From Candidatus Peregrinibacteria bacterium HGW-Peregrinibacteria-1 (GTDB lineage Bacteria; Patescibacteriota; Gracilibacteria; UBA1369; LOWO2-01-FULL-3), in assembly GCA_002839505.1 (NCBI GenBank), contig PGYE01000001.1, forward strand, positions 585,995-649,994: 64,000 nucleotides of DNA, given 5' to 3'. The notes below the pieces were generated by a model. That model made no database searches and had not been told where the DNA came from. It saw only the letters and a list, made by a program, of their open reading frames with translations. The translations under genes and the position numbers were made by a program. Within the stretch, counting starts at the first letter, position 1; each line of letters starts with the position of its first letter. Positions 9,419 through 18,721 of the stretch are shown here, piece by piece.

Positions 9419-12400
9419 ATGTCAGATCCCAATCCACAACCTGAGAAAACTCCCACTTTGGACAGCTCCGAAGAACTGCCTAGTATTCAAGAAAACCCCG
9501 AACAATTCCACAAGGCCGTCCAAGAGCAAAACGAACAAGACAACAAATCCCCCGAAGCCATCAAAGCTCGCGAACGAGCCGCCGAGCTCAGCAGCCAAAC
9601 CAAAGAAAAAGTTGATTCCATCCTCAATCTCAGCAAAGGAGCTAAAATCGCCATCGGCGTAGGCGGTATTGCGTTAACCGCACTTTTAATTAGCAAATTC
9701 CTCGACAGCAAAGATGAAACTGACACCAGCAACAACACAACCCTAAAAGCCATTCTTGGCATCGGCACCGCCGGTGCCGGACTTTACGCCCTGGACAAAT
9801 ATACCGGAGCACCATTTGGCAAAAAATATGCCGGATTCATTGACAAACTTTTCAGCTCCGACGACAAAAAAACTACCGAAAAATTAAAAACACCAAAAAG
9901 TGACACCCCCCAACAAACCACTACACCCCCAGAAAACAAACCAGAAGCCCCAGCTCCAGCCCCAACCAGAAGCCCCGAACAACTAACCCTCACACCGGAA
10001 GAATGGGACAAAATCTGCGAAACATTCCCCGAATATCTTGCAGAATTCCCCACCCACATTGATGCTATAGATGACCTACAGCAAAAACTCCTATCCGGTA
10101 CCCACACCATCGTCATTCGTGACAGCGAAGTCTTTCTCAGCGGAACAACCGAAGTATATCTCGGCCCAATCGAGCTCATCTCTCAAATATTTGCCGATGT
10201 CCTCTCCGACCCAATTCACACCGCCCAGTTTACCGAAGAATCCACCCCCGAGGGAGACATTCCCGTACTTAGAATCGGAACTGTCGCCGCGCTTGGTACC
10301 GCGCTAGTTACCAGTCACACCATCAATACATCATGGGAAGGCCTAAGAAATTGGCGCCAAAGGCAATCGACAGTCCAGCAAACCTCCCCGGCAGAATCCC
10401 TAAACGATGCCGAACTACAGGATGCACACGATAAAATCCGACAAAATCTACCAGAATACGACCTCTTTGACCCCACCGAAACCAAGTTTAAACGAGCCAC
10501 CGCCCTACTAAAGGCCGAAGGCTTCAACACTATTGGCGCCCTCTCGATCCTCTACATGCTCGAAAGCAACAAGAACCCTGAGCAAAAGAAAGGAATGATT
10601 TCATATATCGTTGCGGGATACTCATTATATGAAGCTCAAAATCTCACCAGTAAGGGACTCGGAAAAATTAAAAGAGTCCAATCAGCCGTCAAAACCACCC
10701 CTTTTCTGCGAAGCCCTAAAGCTATGACCTATACAGCACTTGCCTTAGCGGTCTTCATTGGATTTCAATTTGAAGATGGTGTTGCCGCCTTTTTAAGCGA
10801 AGTAATGCCCGACTTTGGAAAATTCAACCACATCGTCTACGGCGAGATGGAAGATCTAATCAATTATTCCGGTGCCACCGAATTCATCAGAATTGCCGGC
10901 CGACAAGCAGAAAGAGTATTACAGCGACGAGCCCCTCAAGCCGTCGCCGAAGCTTTTGCCAAAAAAGTAGCCAAAGATTCACAGCGCCGCATCTCACGAA
11001 AACTTATAACCTGGGCCCCCACAAAAGTAGCCGAATGGATTGCCAGAAGATTTGGTACCCGCGGTGCCATATCAGCAATCTCCAAGGCCATAGCTGCTGG
11101 AGTACCTCCCGTCGGACCAAAAGGTGCTGCAATCAAAGGTGCACTAATGCTTGCGGATGTCGCTCTTACCGTTACTCTTGCGGCGGACATAGTCGAAATT
11201 ATTGATGCTGTAATTACCGCCAGAAAACTCAATGAACTCATGGAAGAACGACAAAAAGCCCCCATCAAAAACTTCACCCCACTTGATAAACAGACCGAGC
11301 AATGGTTTGCCGACTTCATGGGGAGTATGGGCAAATCAACTGATGCCGTCACCCCTGAAGACCTCGAGGAAATACTTAACAGCTCACGAGTACCGCTCAA
11401 ATTTAAAATCGAACGCGAAGGTATCGTCGGACACGAAGAGTATTCATATCAATCCGGCATCATTACCGCCGCAAAAATTGTTTACATGGATTCCGACGGC
11501 CAAATGGACAGCACTGAAATGACCGCCGATGACTTCCAGAACCTCCCCGTTCCAGCCCCCACTGCCCAAGAACTCCAAGAACAGCTTAAAGCATCGCCCT
11601 CTTGGCTCAATTCACCGCAAAAATTCTATGAATTCCAGATAACCCAGATGAGACTTCTTACTCAGTGGAGTGGCATGGCCTATGACATCGTTGACCCCGA
11701 TACCGTACGGATATATCGATTAGACGCCGACGGCTATGTCCTCACCATCAAAAGAATCAGTGAAGACAAATGGCAAATACCAGAATTAAACGACATCCAC
11801 TTTAAAACATTCCTCGAAGCCTCATCAATGGCCAACCTAACCAATAAATTCGTCCAAGACATCGTCAAAGACGGCTCCCGAGTCGGCCACTTCGAAACCG
11901 ACGGTCTATCTATCGACTTCGACCGCACCCAGCACTGGGCGGCCCTCGACACCGAATTCATGTCCGACTACGACAAAGAAGACGCCCACCACGACCTCGA
12001 AGGCGAAAGGGAGCGCTGGTCCTATTTTTACAGCAATGTCCTCGGCATCCCACTGACACGCATGGTTGAAACCCTCAATAGGGGACTACACCTACATGGA
12101 AGACTCGACGACTGGGATTTTGGACAAGAAGCAACAGCCCCCACTCAAGAAGAATTTAACCGCCAACTAGAATACAACGCCCCTAGCCTCGACGAAGACC
12201 CCCAAGCCTTCTACAAACACCAACTCGACCACGCCAAAGGCAGCACCGTCTGGAAAGGAATGAAATACCAAATCCAAGACGACAACAAGGTAACAATCTA
12301 TCGCGAAACTCCCGACAGCAAGCTCCCAAAACTCCAAGAAACCGACCCTTCTCGCTACGCCCTCACAGTCGTGAGAACCAACGACCACTGGATCATCCCC

Positions 12401-13423
12401 GAGCTCCAAAACTTCAAATTCGACAGCTTCATCGCCGCTGCCGCCCTCGCCAACCTCGCCAACGAAGCCATGACCAAAATCGACACCCGTCCTGTAAAAC
12501 AAGGACATTTTGAATACGACAAAGGACACCGTGGCATCGACTTCGACCCACAAAGCGGCCGCGACACCACCTATTACAAAGGCTACGACCCCGTCATCGC
12601 CCAAACCGACCGCAACGAGCAAAACAACTGGCTATACTTCTACAACAATGTCCTCAGCATCGACCACCAAACCATCATCCAAGCCCTAAATCAAAATCTC
12701 GCCCGCTACCAACTACTAGCTGGAATCGACGAAAACTCCGACCCCCTGACCTCCGAAACCAAAGAACTCAACATTGACCACATGTATCGTTTCCTCGGAA
12801 TCAGCTCAAAAGAAGAGCGCTACAGCAATCTCTTGAAAGAGACGCCATCTTGGGAAGATGATTTCAACCGCTTCTATACACACCAGCTCGACGGAACCAA
12901 AGAAATCACTGACTGGAAAGGACTCAAATACCAAGTAAAAGACAAAGACACCGTCATCATCTACCGCGACACAGACAACGGCCTGGAAAAAATCAACGCC
13001 GCCCATCCCGCCCGCTACAGCCTAACCGTCAAAAGAATCGCTGAAAACAAATGGGTCATCGAAGAACTCGACAACATCGAATTCGACAGCTTCATAAAAG
13101 CCGCCCTCGTATCAAACCTCGTCAACGACGCCCTCATATCTGTTGAAAACACGCCCAGCAACCGCACCGGACACTTTGAATACAGCGGCGGCGATATCGA
13201 CTTTGACCAAAAAGGCCCAGGCTACCAGACCTACTACCAAGGGTACGACCCCGTCCTCGCCGCCGCCGGCCACCCCGAAGAAAGAATGCGCCCACTATAC
13301 TTCTACAACCACGCCATCGGCGTCGACTCCGTCAAAATCATCGATGCCCTCAACCGCGGACTCAAATACATCAAGCGCGACCGCCAAAGCGAACCTAACG
13401 ACCCCCGAATCCGCAGGATGTAA
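9419..13423 (+). CDS. Giant hypothetical membrane-associated protein with three C-terminal tandem domain repeats
   Basis: 1334-aa ORF; repeats carry WSGMAYDI / WKGMKYQI / WKGLKYQV, LTxKRxxxxKWxIxEL and GHFExxxxxIDFD motifs. Confidence 0.85.
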   Translation: MSDPNPQPEKTPTLDSSEELPSIQENPEQFHKAVQEQNEQDNKSPEAIKARERAAELSSQTKEKVDSILNLSKGAKIAIGVGGIALTALLISKFLDSKDETDTSNNTTLKAILGIGTAGAGLYALDKYTGAPFGKKYAGFIDKLFSSDDKKTTEKLKTPKSDTPQQTTTPPENKPEAPAPAPTRSPEQLTLTPEEWDKICETFPEYLAEFPTHIDAIDDLQQKLLSGTHTIVIRDSEVFLSGTTEVYLGPIELISQIFADVLSDPIHTAQFTEESTPEGDIPVLRIGTVAALGTALVTSHTINTSWEGLRNWRQRQSTVQQTSPAESLNDAELQDAHDKIRQNLPEYDLFDPTETKFKRATALLKAEGFNTIGALSILYMLESNKNPEQKKGMISYIVAGYSLYEAQNLTSKGLGKIKRVQSAVKTTPFLRSPKAMTYTALALAVFIGFQFEDGVAAFLSEVMPDFGKFNHIVYGEMEDLINYSGATEFIRIAGRQAERVLQRRAPQAVAEAFAKKVAKDSQRRISRKLITWAPTKVAEWIARRFGTRGAISAISKAIAAGVPPVGPKGAAIKGALMLADVALTVTLAADIVEIIDAVITARKLNELMEERQKAPIKNFTPLDKQTEQWFADFMGSMGKSTDAVTPEDLEEILNSSRVPLKFKIEREGIVGHEEYSYQSGIITAAKIVYMDSDGQMDSTEMTADDFQNLPVPAPTAQELQEQLKASPSWLNSPQKFYEFQITQMRLLTQWSGMAYDIVDPDTVRIYRLDADGYVLTIKRISEDKWQIPELNDIHFKTFLEASSMANLTNKFVQDIVKDGSRVGHFETDGLSIDFDRTQHWAALDTEFMSDYDKEDAHHDLEGERERWSYFYSNVLGIPLTRMVETLNRGLHLHGRLDDWDFGQEATAPTQEEFNRQLEYNAPSLDEDPQAFYKHQLDHAKGSTVWKGMKYQIQDDNKVTIYRETPDSKLPKLQETDPSRYALTVVRTNDHWIIPELQNFKFDSFIAAAALANLANEAMTKIDTRPVKQGHFEYDKGHRGIDFDPQSGRDTTYYKGYDPVIAQTDRNEQNNWLYFYNNVLSIDHQTIIQALNQNLARYQLLAGIDENSDPLTSETKELNIDHMYRFLGISSKEERYSNLLKETPSWEDDFNRFYTHQLDGTKEITDWKGLKYQVKDKDTVIIYRDTDNGLEKINAAHPARYSLTVKRIAENKWVIEELDNIEFDSFIKAALVSNLVNDALISVENTPSNRTGHFEYSGGDIDFDQKGPGYQTYYQGYDPVLAAAGHPEERMRPLYFYNHAIGVDSVKIIDALNRGLKYIKRDRQSEPNDPRIRRM

Positions 13424-13496
13424 AACAAGATGGACAAGACTTCCACCAAGCAAATTTTGGAGCTGCTTATTTTTTGAGTGGACCACAATCCGCCCC

Positions 13497-13524
13497 TTGA
13501 CAAAACCACTCAATCCCCTAAGAT
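13497..13524 (+). promoter_or_regulatory. Putative sigma-70 promoter (TTGACA-N16-TAAGAT) for the 714-aa gene
   Basis: TTGACA 13497-13502, TAAGAT 13519-13524, start codon at 13545. Confidence 0.5.
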
Positions 13525-13544
13525 AACAAACCCTTAAACTTTCA

Positions 13545-15689
13545 ATGAACCAACCAAACACGCCACACACCCCACCAAATCGCTGGCAATCATTCCAAGA
13601 ACATACGAAGCAACTCGAACAAAAGCTCTACAGTGAAGACGGACTCAAACCCCTCATTACTCTCGAAGGACTCATCCGCGAGATTCCACACGCCCAAGAA
13701 TGGACCAATCGCGACATCGACCATGTCCTTAAAACTGCCCTCATCGCCACCCTACAATCCGCCACACATCAAGAACTTCTCGATGCCCTCAAGCAAGACG
13801 ACAACACCATCAACACAATCCTCGACTACATATCCCGAGAGATAGACAAACTCAAAAACACCAAAGCCACCGCCCAGGAAATTCTCGAAAAATTTCAGAT
13901 TCAATTCCGTCAATATAAAAACCAGATAGTTGGCACAGACAAACAGGTCCCCATCAATGAAAAAGGAAACAAACAATTTGAGCAAACGGAAATTCCCGTT
14001 AGCAAACTCGGATTACTCATAGAATATCTTCGTAAACAACACATTTATTCTGACGACATTTTTGTCTGCATCGGTGAAAACAAGCCAAAAACACGGAGAG
14101 AGACCACATATTTTCTCATAGAAATACCACGACTGAACCGCGGAATTCTAATCTGTGAAGACTATGGCGAAGCCACATATATCATTGACCTCTCGGAGCA
14201 TCGCGAAACCATTTTCGCCGCTACTAAAAGGCAACTCAAAGAATGTCATGGTGCCATCTCCATAGAACTCAATCTAGATGACCTTGAGAGCTGGTACAGC
14301 AATATCCATCAAGCAATATTTGGTGATAACATCGATAGTAAAGAAAAGCTCGACCTTCAGGATTTTGACGCACTCCGGGCCACAATAAGCCCAAAAATTA
14401 TAACCGAGCATATTCTCAAAAGCGAAGACATCAATACCCCTGAAAAATGGATGAACCTCAAAGGAAATGGCTACAGAGGACAGGGCCTCTCCAAGCCAAC
14501 ACTAAAAGTGCTAGGAATGGGATTACATGCAATCGCCACTATCTTCGGAGTCCAAGGCAATCCCATCGGTAGTCGATACACTATGGCCCAACTTGGAATT
14601 AAAATATTTGGACCACACCCCGCCTTTAACTTATCACCACGAAAAAAACTACCACCTGTAAGCCAAGAGGACATCACCCTTGAAGTATCCCAAAATGAAG
14701 AGATTAACACCCCCGAAAAATGGATGGCACTAATAATTCCAAATGAAGAAATTGAAGCAATCATAGGCGAACGAACCACCTTCAAATCTACAATGAAAAT
14801 CTGTGACAGGGGACTACATGGTGTTGCTAGGATATTTGGTATTCTCGGTAATCCTGAAAAATCCCCAAAGGTAATGGCCGAACTTGGGCGCAAAATGTTT
14901 GGAGAGCACCCAATATTTGAAATTCCCTCCGCCATAGAAAACATAAAAGCCCCCACAACCACAGAGATAATTGAAGCCATCATAACCAACAATAACATCA
15001 ACACTCCCGAAAAATGGATGTCCATTTTACACAGATATAAATACCAGATGCGCCTCAAGGGCCTAACTTTATTCTCAGTTGCCAAATTATTTGGACTCAC
15101 CGAGTCACCAAACCGATCCCAACACGCCATGGCAGAGCTCGGGAAAATAATTTTTAAAAACCCCGATCACCCCGCCTTTCAAGTTCCCGATAAGTCTAAA
15201 ATAACCATCCAAGATATTGAAAGAGCCATTTCTACCTCTTCGGATATTAATACACCCGAAGGCTGGATGCAGTTAACTGCCACTGAACGCAGTACTCATA
15301 AGATTGGAGGACTGACCTTAAGAGACATAGCCAAGCTCTACAACCTACCTCTAAAACCAAACAGATCCCGCTCTGACATGGCAGAGCTCGGCAAAATAAT
15401 ACTTAAAAACCCCGATCACCCTGCTTTTCAGATAGAAGAAACACCAGAAGCTAATCAAGAGGAAATAGTCCAAGAAGTGCTGGCCACAGCATCAATCAAC
15501 ACCTTAGATAAATGGATAGCACTAACGCAGAAAGAAAAATTAAAACTCAAAATTTGCGGTCTCGGCCTCTATGCAATCGCCGGAAAATTTGGGATCAAAG
15601 GAAATCCCTCCACCTCTTCCGCTATAATGAAAGAGCTCGGCGAAATCATCTTCTCAAAAATCATCTTCAGAGAAGACACTCCGTCTTGA
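13545..15689 (+). CDS. Hypothetical repeat protein with five HTH-like domains (INTPEKWM repeats)
   Basis: 714-aa ORF; INTPEKWM...GLxxxAxxFGxxxNPxxSxxxMAELGxxxF repeated five times. Confidence 0.85.
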   Translation: MNQPNTPHTPPNRWQSFQEHTKQLEQKLYSEDGLKPLITLEGLIREIPHAQEWTNRDIDHVLKTALIATLQSATHQELLDALKQDDNTINTILDYISREIDKLKNTKATAQEILEKFQIQFRQYKNQIVGTDKQVPINEKGNKQFEQTEIPVSKLGLLIEYLRKQHIYSDDIFVCIGENKPKTRRETTYFLIEIPRLNRGILICEDYGEATYIIDLSEHRETIFAATKRQLKECHGAISIELNLDDLESWYSNIHQAIFGDNIDSKEKLDLQDFDALRATISPKIITEHILKSEDINTPEKWMNLKGNGYRGQGLSKPTLKVLGMGLHAIATIFGVQGNPIGSRYTMAQLGIKIFGPHPAFNLSPRKKLPPVSQEDITLEVSQNEEINTPEKWMALIIPNEEIEAIIGERTTFKSTMKICDRGLHGVARIFGILGNPEKSPKVMAELGRKMFGEHPIFEIPSAIENIKAPTTTEIIEAIITNNNINTPEKWMSILHRYKYQMRLKGLTLFSVAKLFGLTESPNRSQHAMAELGKIIFKNPDHPAFQVPDKSKITIQDIERAISTSSDINTPEGWMQLTATERSTHKIGGLTLRDIAKLYNLPLKPNRSRSDMAELGKIILKNPDHPAFQIEETPEANQEEIVQEVLATASINTLDKWIALTQKEKLKLKICGLGLYAIAGKFGIKGNPSTSSAIMKELGEIIFSKIIFREDTPS

Positions 15690-15742
15690 ACTTTACCTTC
15701 CCAACAATTACAATCCAGCTACTTTGAATAAACCCATTAAAT

Positions 15743-17026
15743 ATGTCTGATAAAAAACACACCATCAAAAAACTCCCTAAATCCGAAATTGAAATAGTAT
15801 TTGAAATAGCTGACACAGCCGTTGAAGATGCCATGAAGCAGGCCATCTCCGAATACGCTCAAGATGTAAAAATTAAAGGATTTAGGCCCGGTAAGGCTCC
15901 CAGCGACATGATCGAAAAAGTTGTTGGAAAAGAACTACTCGTAGCACGAGCCCAAGACCTTGCTATCCAAAAAACCTATGTCGAAATCGTAATTGCCGAA
16001 GATCTTCAAGTTGTTGGACGCCCTAAAGTTGAAATCGCCAAGGAAACCCCTCTGACAATCAAGGCAACCGTCCCAGTAAAGCCCGAAGTTGACATCAAAG
16101 ACTATGACAAAATCAAAGTCCCTGCTGAAAAAGCTGAAGTTACCGACAAGGAACTGGAAGAAGTCTTCAATGATATGCGCAAAAGCGATACCACCTTCAC
16201 CGATGTTGACCGCGCCGCCCAAAAAGGCGACCGCGTCGAAGTCGATTTTGAAGGTTTTGACGCTAAAACCAAAGAACCCGTTCCCAACACCAACAGCTCA
16301 AATCACCCCGTAGTTCTGGGTGAAGGCAGCCTAATACCAGGATTCGAGGAGCAACTCATCGGACTGAAAAAAGATCAAGAAAAAGAATTTGATATCACCT
16401 TCCCCGAAGATTATCACCAAAAAGACTTTCAAAAGAAAAAACTCACCTTCAAAGCGAAGATTAACCGCATCGAAGAACAAACCCTACCAGAATTAAATGA
16501 TGAGTTTGTTAAAAAATTCAGCGGAAAAGACATGACAGTCGCGGAGTTCACAGCTCACATCAAAAAGAATCTCACAGAACGCAAAGAAGAGGAAAACAAA
16601 CAGAAACGCGAGAACGCCTACATTGAAGCCCTGATCGAAAAAATGACCGTTGAAATTCCACACAGTCTAATCCATGACGAAGCCCACCACATCCTTGAGG
16701 ACATGAAAGCCGAAATATCCCAAAAAGGAGCCAGCTTCGAAGATGTCCTCAAAAGGGCCGGCAACACCGAAGAAGAGCTCGCCACAAAATATGAAAAAGA
16801 GGCTGAGCGTCGTTTAAAGGTTCGCCTAGCAATCGAATTCCTTATTGAAAAGGAAAAAATTCAGGCCACCGAAGATGACATCAAAGCGGAACTCGACAAT
16901 GTGAAATCCTTCTACCCCAAGGAACAGCATTCAAAAATCGACAAAGATTTCAAGAAGGGCAACCTCAAAAACAACATCGCCAACCGCGTCACCCTTCGAA
17001 AATTATTCGAAAAGGTCTTAGCATAG
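15743..17026 (+). CDS. tig: Trigger factor (peptidyl-prolyl isomerase chaperone)
   Basis: KIKGFRPGKAPSDMIEKVVG N-domain and FKBP-like GDRVEVDFEGF...VVLGEGSLIPGFEEQLIGLKKDQEKEFDITFPEDY. Confidence 0.95.
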   Translation: MSDKKHTIKKLPKSEIEIVFEIADTAVEDAMKQAISEYAQDVKIKGFRPGKAPSDMIEKVVGKELLVARAQDLAIQKTYVEIVIAEDLQVVGRPKVEIAKETPLTIKATVPVKPEVDIKDYDKIKVPAEKAEVTDKELEEVFNDMRKSDTTFTDVDRAAQKGDRVEVDFEGFDAKTKEPVPNTNSSNHPVVLGEGSLIPGFEEQLIGLKKDQEKEFDITFPEDYHQKDFQKKKLTFKAKINRIEEQTLPELNDEFVKKFSGKDMTVAEFTAHIKKNLTERKEEENKQKRENAYIEALIEKMTVEIPHSLIHDEAHHILEDMKAEISQKGASFEDVLKRAGNTEEELATKYEKEAERRLKVRLAIEFLIEKEKIQATEDDIKAELDNVKSFYPKEQHSKIDKDFKKGNLKNNIANRVTLRKLFEKVLA

Positions 17027-17079
17027 GCAAAAAAGCCCTGTACAAAAAAATATTGCAAAGAAATTTTAAAAGATGTACC

Positions 17080-17109
17080 TTGATACCGATGTATACATTT
17101 TGTGTACAC
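17080..17109 (+). promoter_or_regulatory. Putative promoter with tandem palindromic operators TGTATACA and GTGTACAC
   Basis: TTGATA at 17080-17085; TGTATACA 17090-17097; GTGTACAC 17102-17109; centres 12 bp apart, 21 nt before the ATG. Confidence 0.45.
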
Positions 17110-17130
17110 GTGGGCACATAACAGGGCACA

Positions 17131-17682
17131 ATGCTAAAAGAGCTTTTTACGTCTAACACGCGTATCAAGTTACTCACCGTATTTCTGATGAATCCTGGGG
17201 AGGAATATTTCATCAGAGAGCTTACGAGGTTACTTGATGAACAGATCAACTCTGTCCGTCGCGAATTGAATAATTTGCATAAAATGGGGCTTCTTAAAGC
17301 ACGCGAAAAGAACCGCAAGAAGTACTACCATGCCAACGAAGGTTTCGTTATTTATGAAGAGCTAAAATCCATCATATCAAAAGCTCAGGCCTCCTCAGAA
17401 ACACTTGTCAAAGACCTAAAGAAAATGGGGGATATCAAGCTCCTGCTCCTATCCGGACAATTCATCGGCAAACCCGAGTCCGACATTGACCTTCTGATTG
17501 TTGGAGACATCGACCGCACCAAATTTATGGACTACATCAAAGAAGAGGTAGCGACCGCCAAGCCCGTCCGTTTCACCATCATGCCAATATCAGACTATCA
17601 ATACCGCCTTAGCATCCACGACAAATTCCTCATTGACCTCATCAACTCACCCGAAAGCCAAGTCCCCATCAAGACTATCTAA
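17131..17682 (+). CDS. Winged-HTH regulator fused to a minimal nucleotidyltransferase-like domain
   Basis: N-terminal RELTRLLDEQINSVRRELNNLHKMGLLKAREKNRKKYYHAN (ArsR/MarR-like wHTH); C-terminal LLLLSGQFIGKPESDIDLLIVG (NTase-like SG...DxD). Confidence 0.8.
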   Translation: MLKELFTSNTRIKLLTVFLMNPGEEYFIRELTRLLDEQINSVRRELNNLHKMGLLKAREKNRKKYYHANEGFVIYEELKSIISKAQASSETLVKDLKKMGDIKLLLLSGQFIGKPESDIDLLIVGDIDRTKFMDYIKEEVATAKPVRFTIMPISDYQYRLSIHDKFLIDLINSPESQVPIKTI

Positions 17683-17694
17683 GGAAATAAGCCA

Positions 17695-18567
17695 CTATTC
17701 ACCCAGCGCCATCTTCCTTCTCAAAGCGCGATAGTAATTATTTCTGTTTTTTACCAGACAAAGACTTCTTTGGCTTTTTCTGACCTTAATTATATCTCCA
17801 TATTTGAGATCAATCAGATCCTGGCCATCAATTGTCAGCCCCAAATATTCCGATTTTTCCGCACGATCTGTCTCAATTAATATCTTAAGTTCACGATTCC
17901 CCGGCATAACCATCGGCCTCATCGAAAGAGTGCTGGGACAAATCGGCGTAACAATAAGAGACTCAATCTCCGGATGCACAATCGGACCTCCCGCCGACAG
18001 CGAATGCGCCGTTGATCCCGTAGGAGTCGACAAAATCACTCCATCCGCCTTAAATCTCACCAACTTTCGACCATCAACCTCCACTTGCAGTTCAATCAAC
18101 CTAGCAAACGCTCCTTGATTTATCACCGCATCATTCAAGGCCAAATGAGTCGAAAACTTTTTCCCATCTCGATAAATCGTAACGCGCAAAAGCATACGCT
18201 TATCCAACATATAACTTCCACTCAAGACGCTATCCAAAGACTCCAACATCCTGTCACGATTAGTTGCTGTTAAAAAACCGACACTCCCAAAATTGACCGC
18301 AAACACCGGCACCCTCCTGCGCCCCAACCTTCTCGCCGTCTTCAAAAGGGTCCCATCGCCCCCCATCACAATTGCCAGATCTACCTTACTCAAAATCTCA
18401 CTCTTGCTCAAACCGCCTTCCACTCCTCTCGCCGCCGCCACATTTCTATCCAGCACAATTTCCATGCCCCTATCCTCCAGAAACTCCACTAAAGACTCTA
18501 GCGACTCAACATATCCAGAAACCGCCTTTTTGGTTATAATGCCCACTTTTTTAATATTCTTCATCAC
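17695..18567 (-). CDS. nadK: NAD(+) kinase
   Basis: GGDGTLLKTAR, NFGSVGFLT, TPTGSTAHSLSAGGPIVHP motifs. Confidence 0.95.
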   Translation of the reverse strand: MMKNIKKVGIITKKAVSGYVESLESLVEFLEDRGMEIVLDRNVAAARGVEGGLSKSEILSKVDLAIVMGGDGTLLKTARRLGRRRVPVFAVNFGSVGFLTATNRDRMLESLDSVLSGSYMLDKRMLLRVTIYRDGKKFSTHLALNDAVINQGAFARLIELQVEVDGRKLVRFKADGVILSTPTGSTAHSLSAGGPIVHPEIESLIVTPICPSTLSMRPMVMPGNRELKILIETDRAEKSEYLGLTIDGQDLIDLKYGDIIKVRKSQRSLCLVKNRNNYYRALRRKMALGE

Positions 18568-18670
18568 TATAATTCAAAGATTTAACTTGTAATTTAAATA
18601 TACAGCAAAAAACCATCTCGCAAAACGGAACCCATCACAGGTATTTTTATCACAAGAACAGTAAATTCTC

Positions 18671-18699
18671 TTGATTTAAAGACATCAAATCTATATATT
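18671..18699 (+). promoter_or_regulatory. Putative sigma-70 promoter for rplS (TTGATT-N17-TATATT)
   Basis: TTGATT 18671-18676, TATATT 18694-18699, start at 18722. Confidence 0.55.
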
Positions 18700-18721
18700 T
18701 CCCAAGCATTAATTCAGTATT

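Noticed and set aside
12167-12622. 151-aa minus ORF and other long antisense ORFs (e.g. 10936..11400, 14471..15130, 60843..61367).
   Set aside because: Antisense shadows of strongly biased + strand coding genes; sequences look like complement-derived low complexity.
6313-13423. Classical polymorphic-toxin or CDI interpretation of the paralogous 1028/1334-aa proteins.
   Set aside because: Although N-termini are shared and payloads differ, I see no toxin domain, no adjacent immunity-like small gene and no secretion signature.
13450-13480. Terminator after the 1334-aa gene (AAGCA...TGCTTATTTTTT).
   Set aside because: Stem is only about 5 bp with a long loop; too weak to call.
294-15689. CRISPR, prophage or transposon explanation for the giant-protein locus.
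   Set aside because: No direct-repeat/spacer array, integrase, transposase, terminase or capsid-like sequence was recognisable, and no flanking tRNA or inverted-repeat boundaries.
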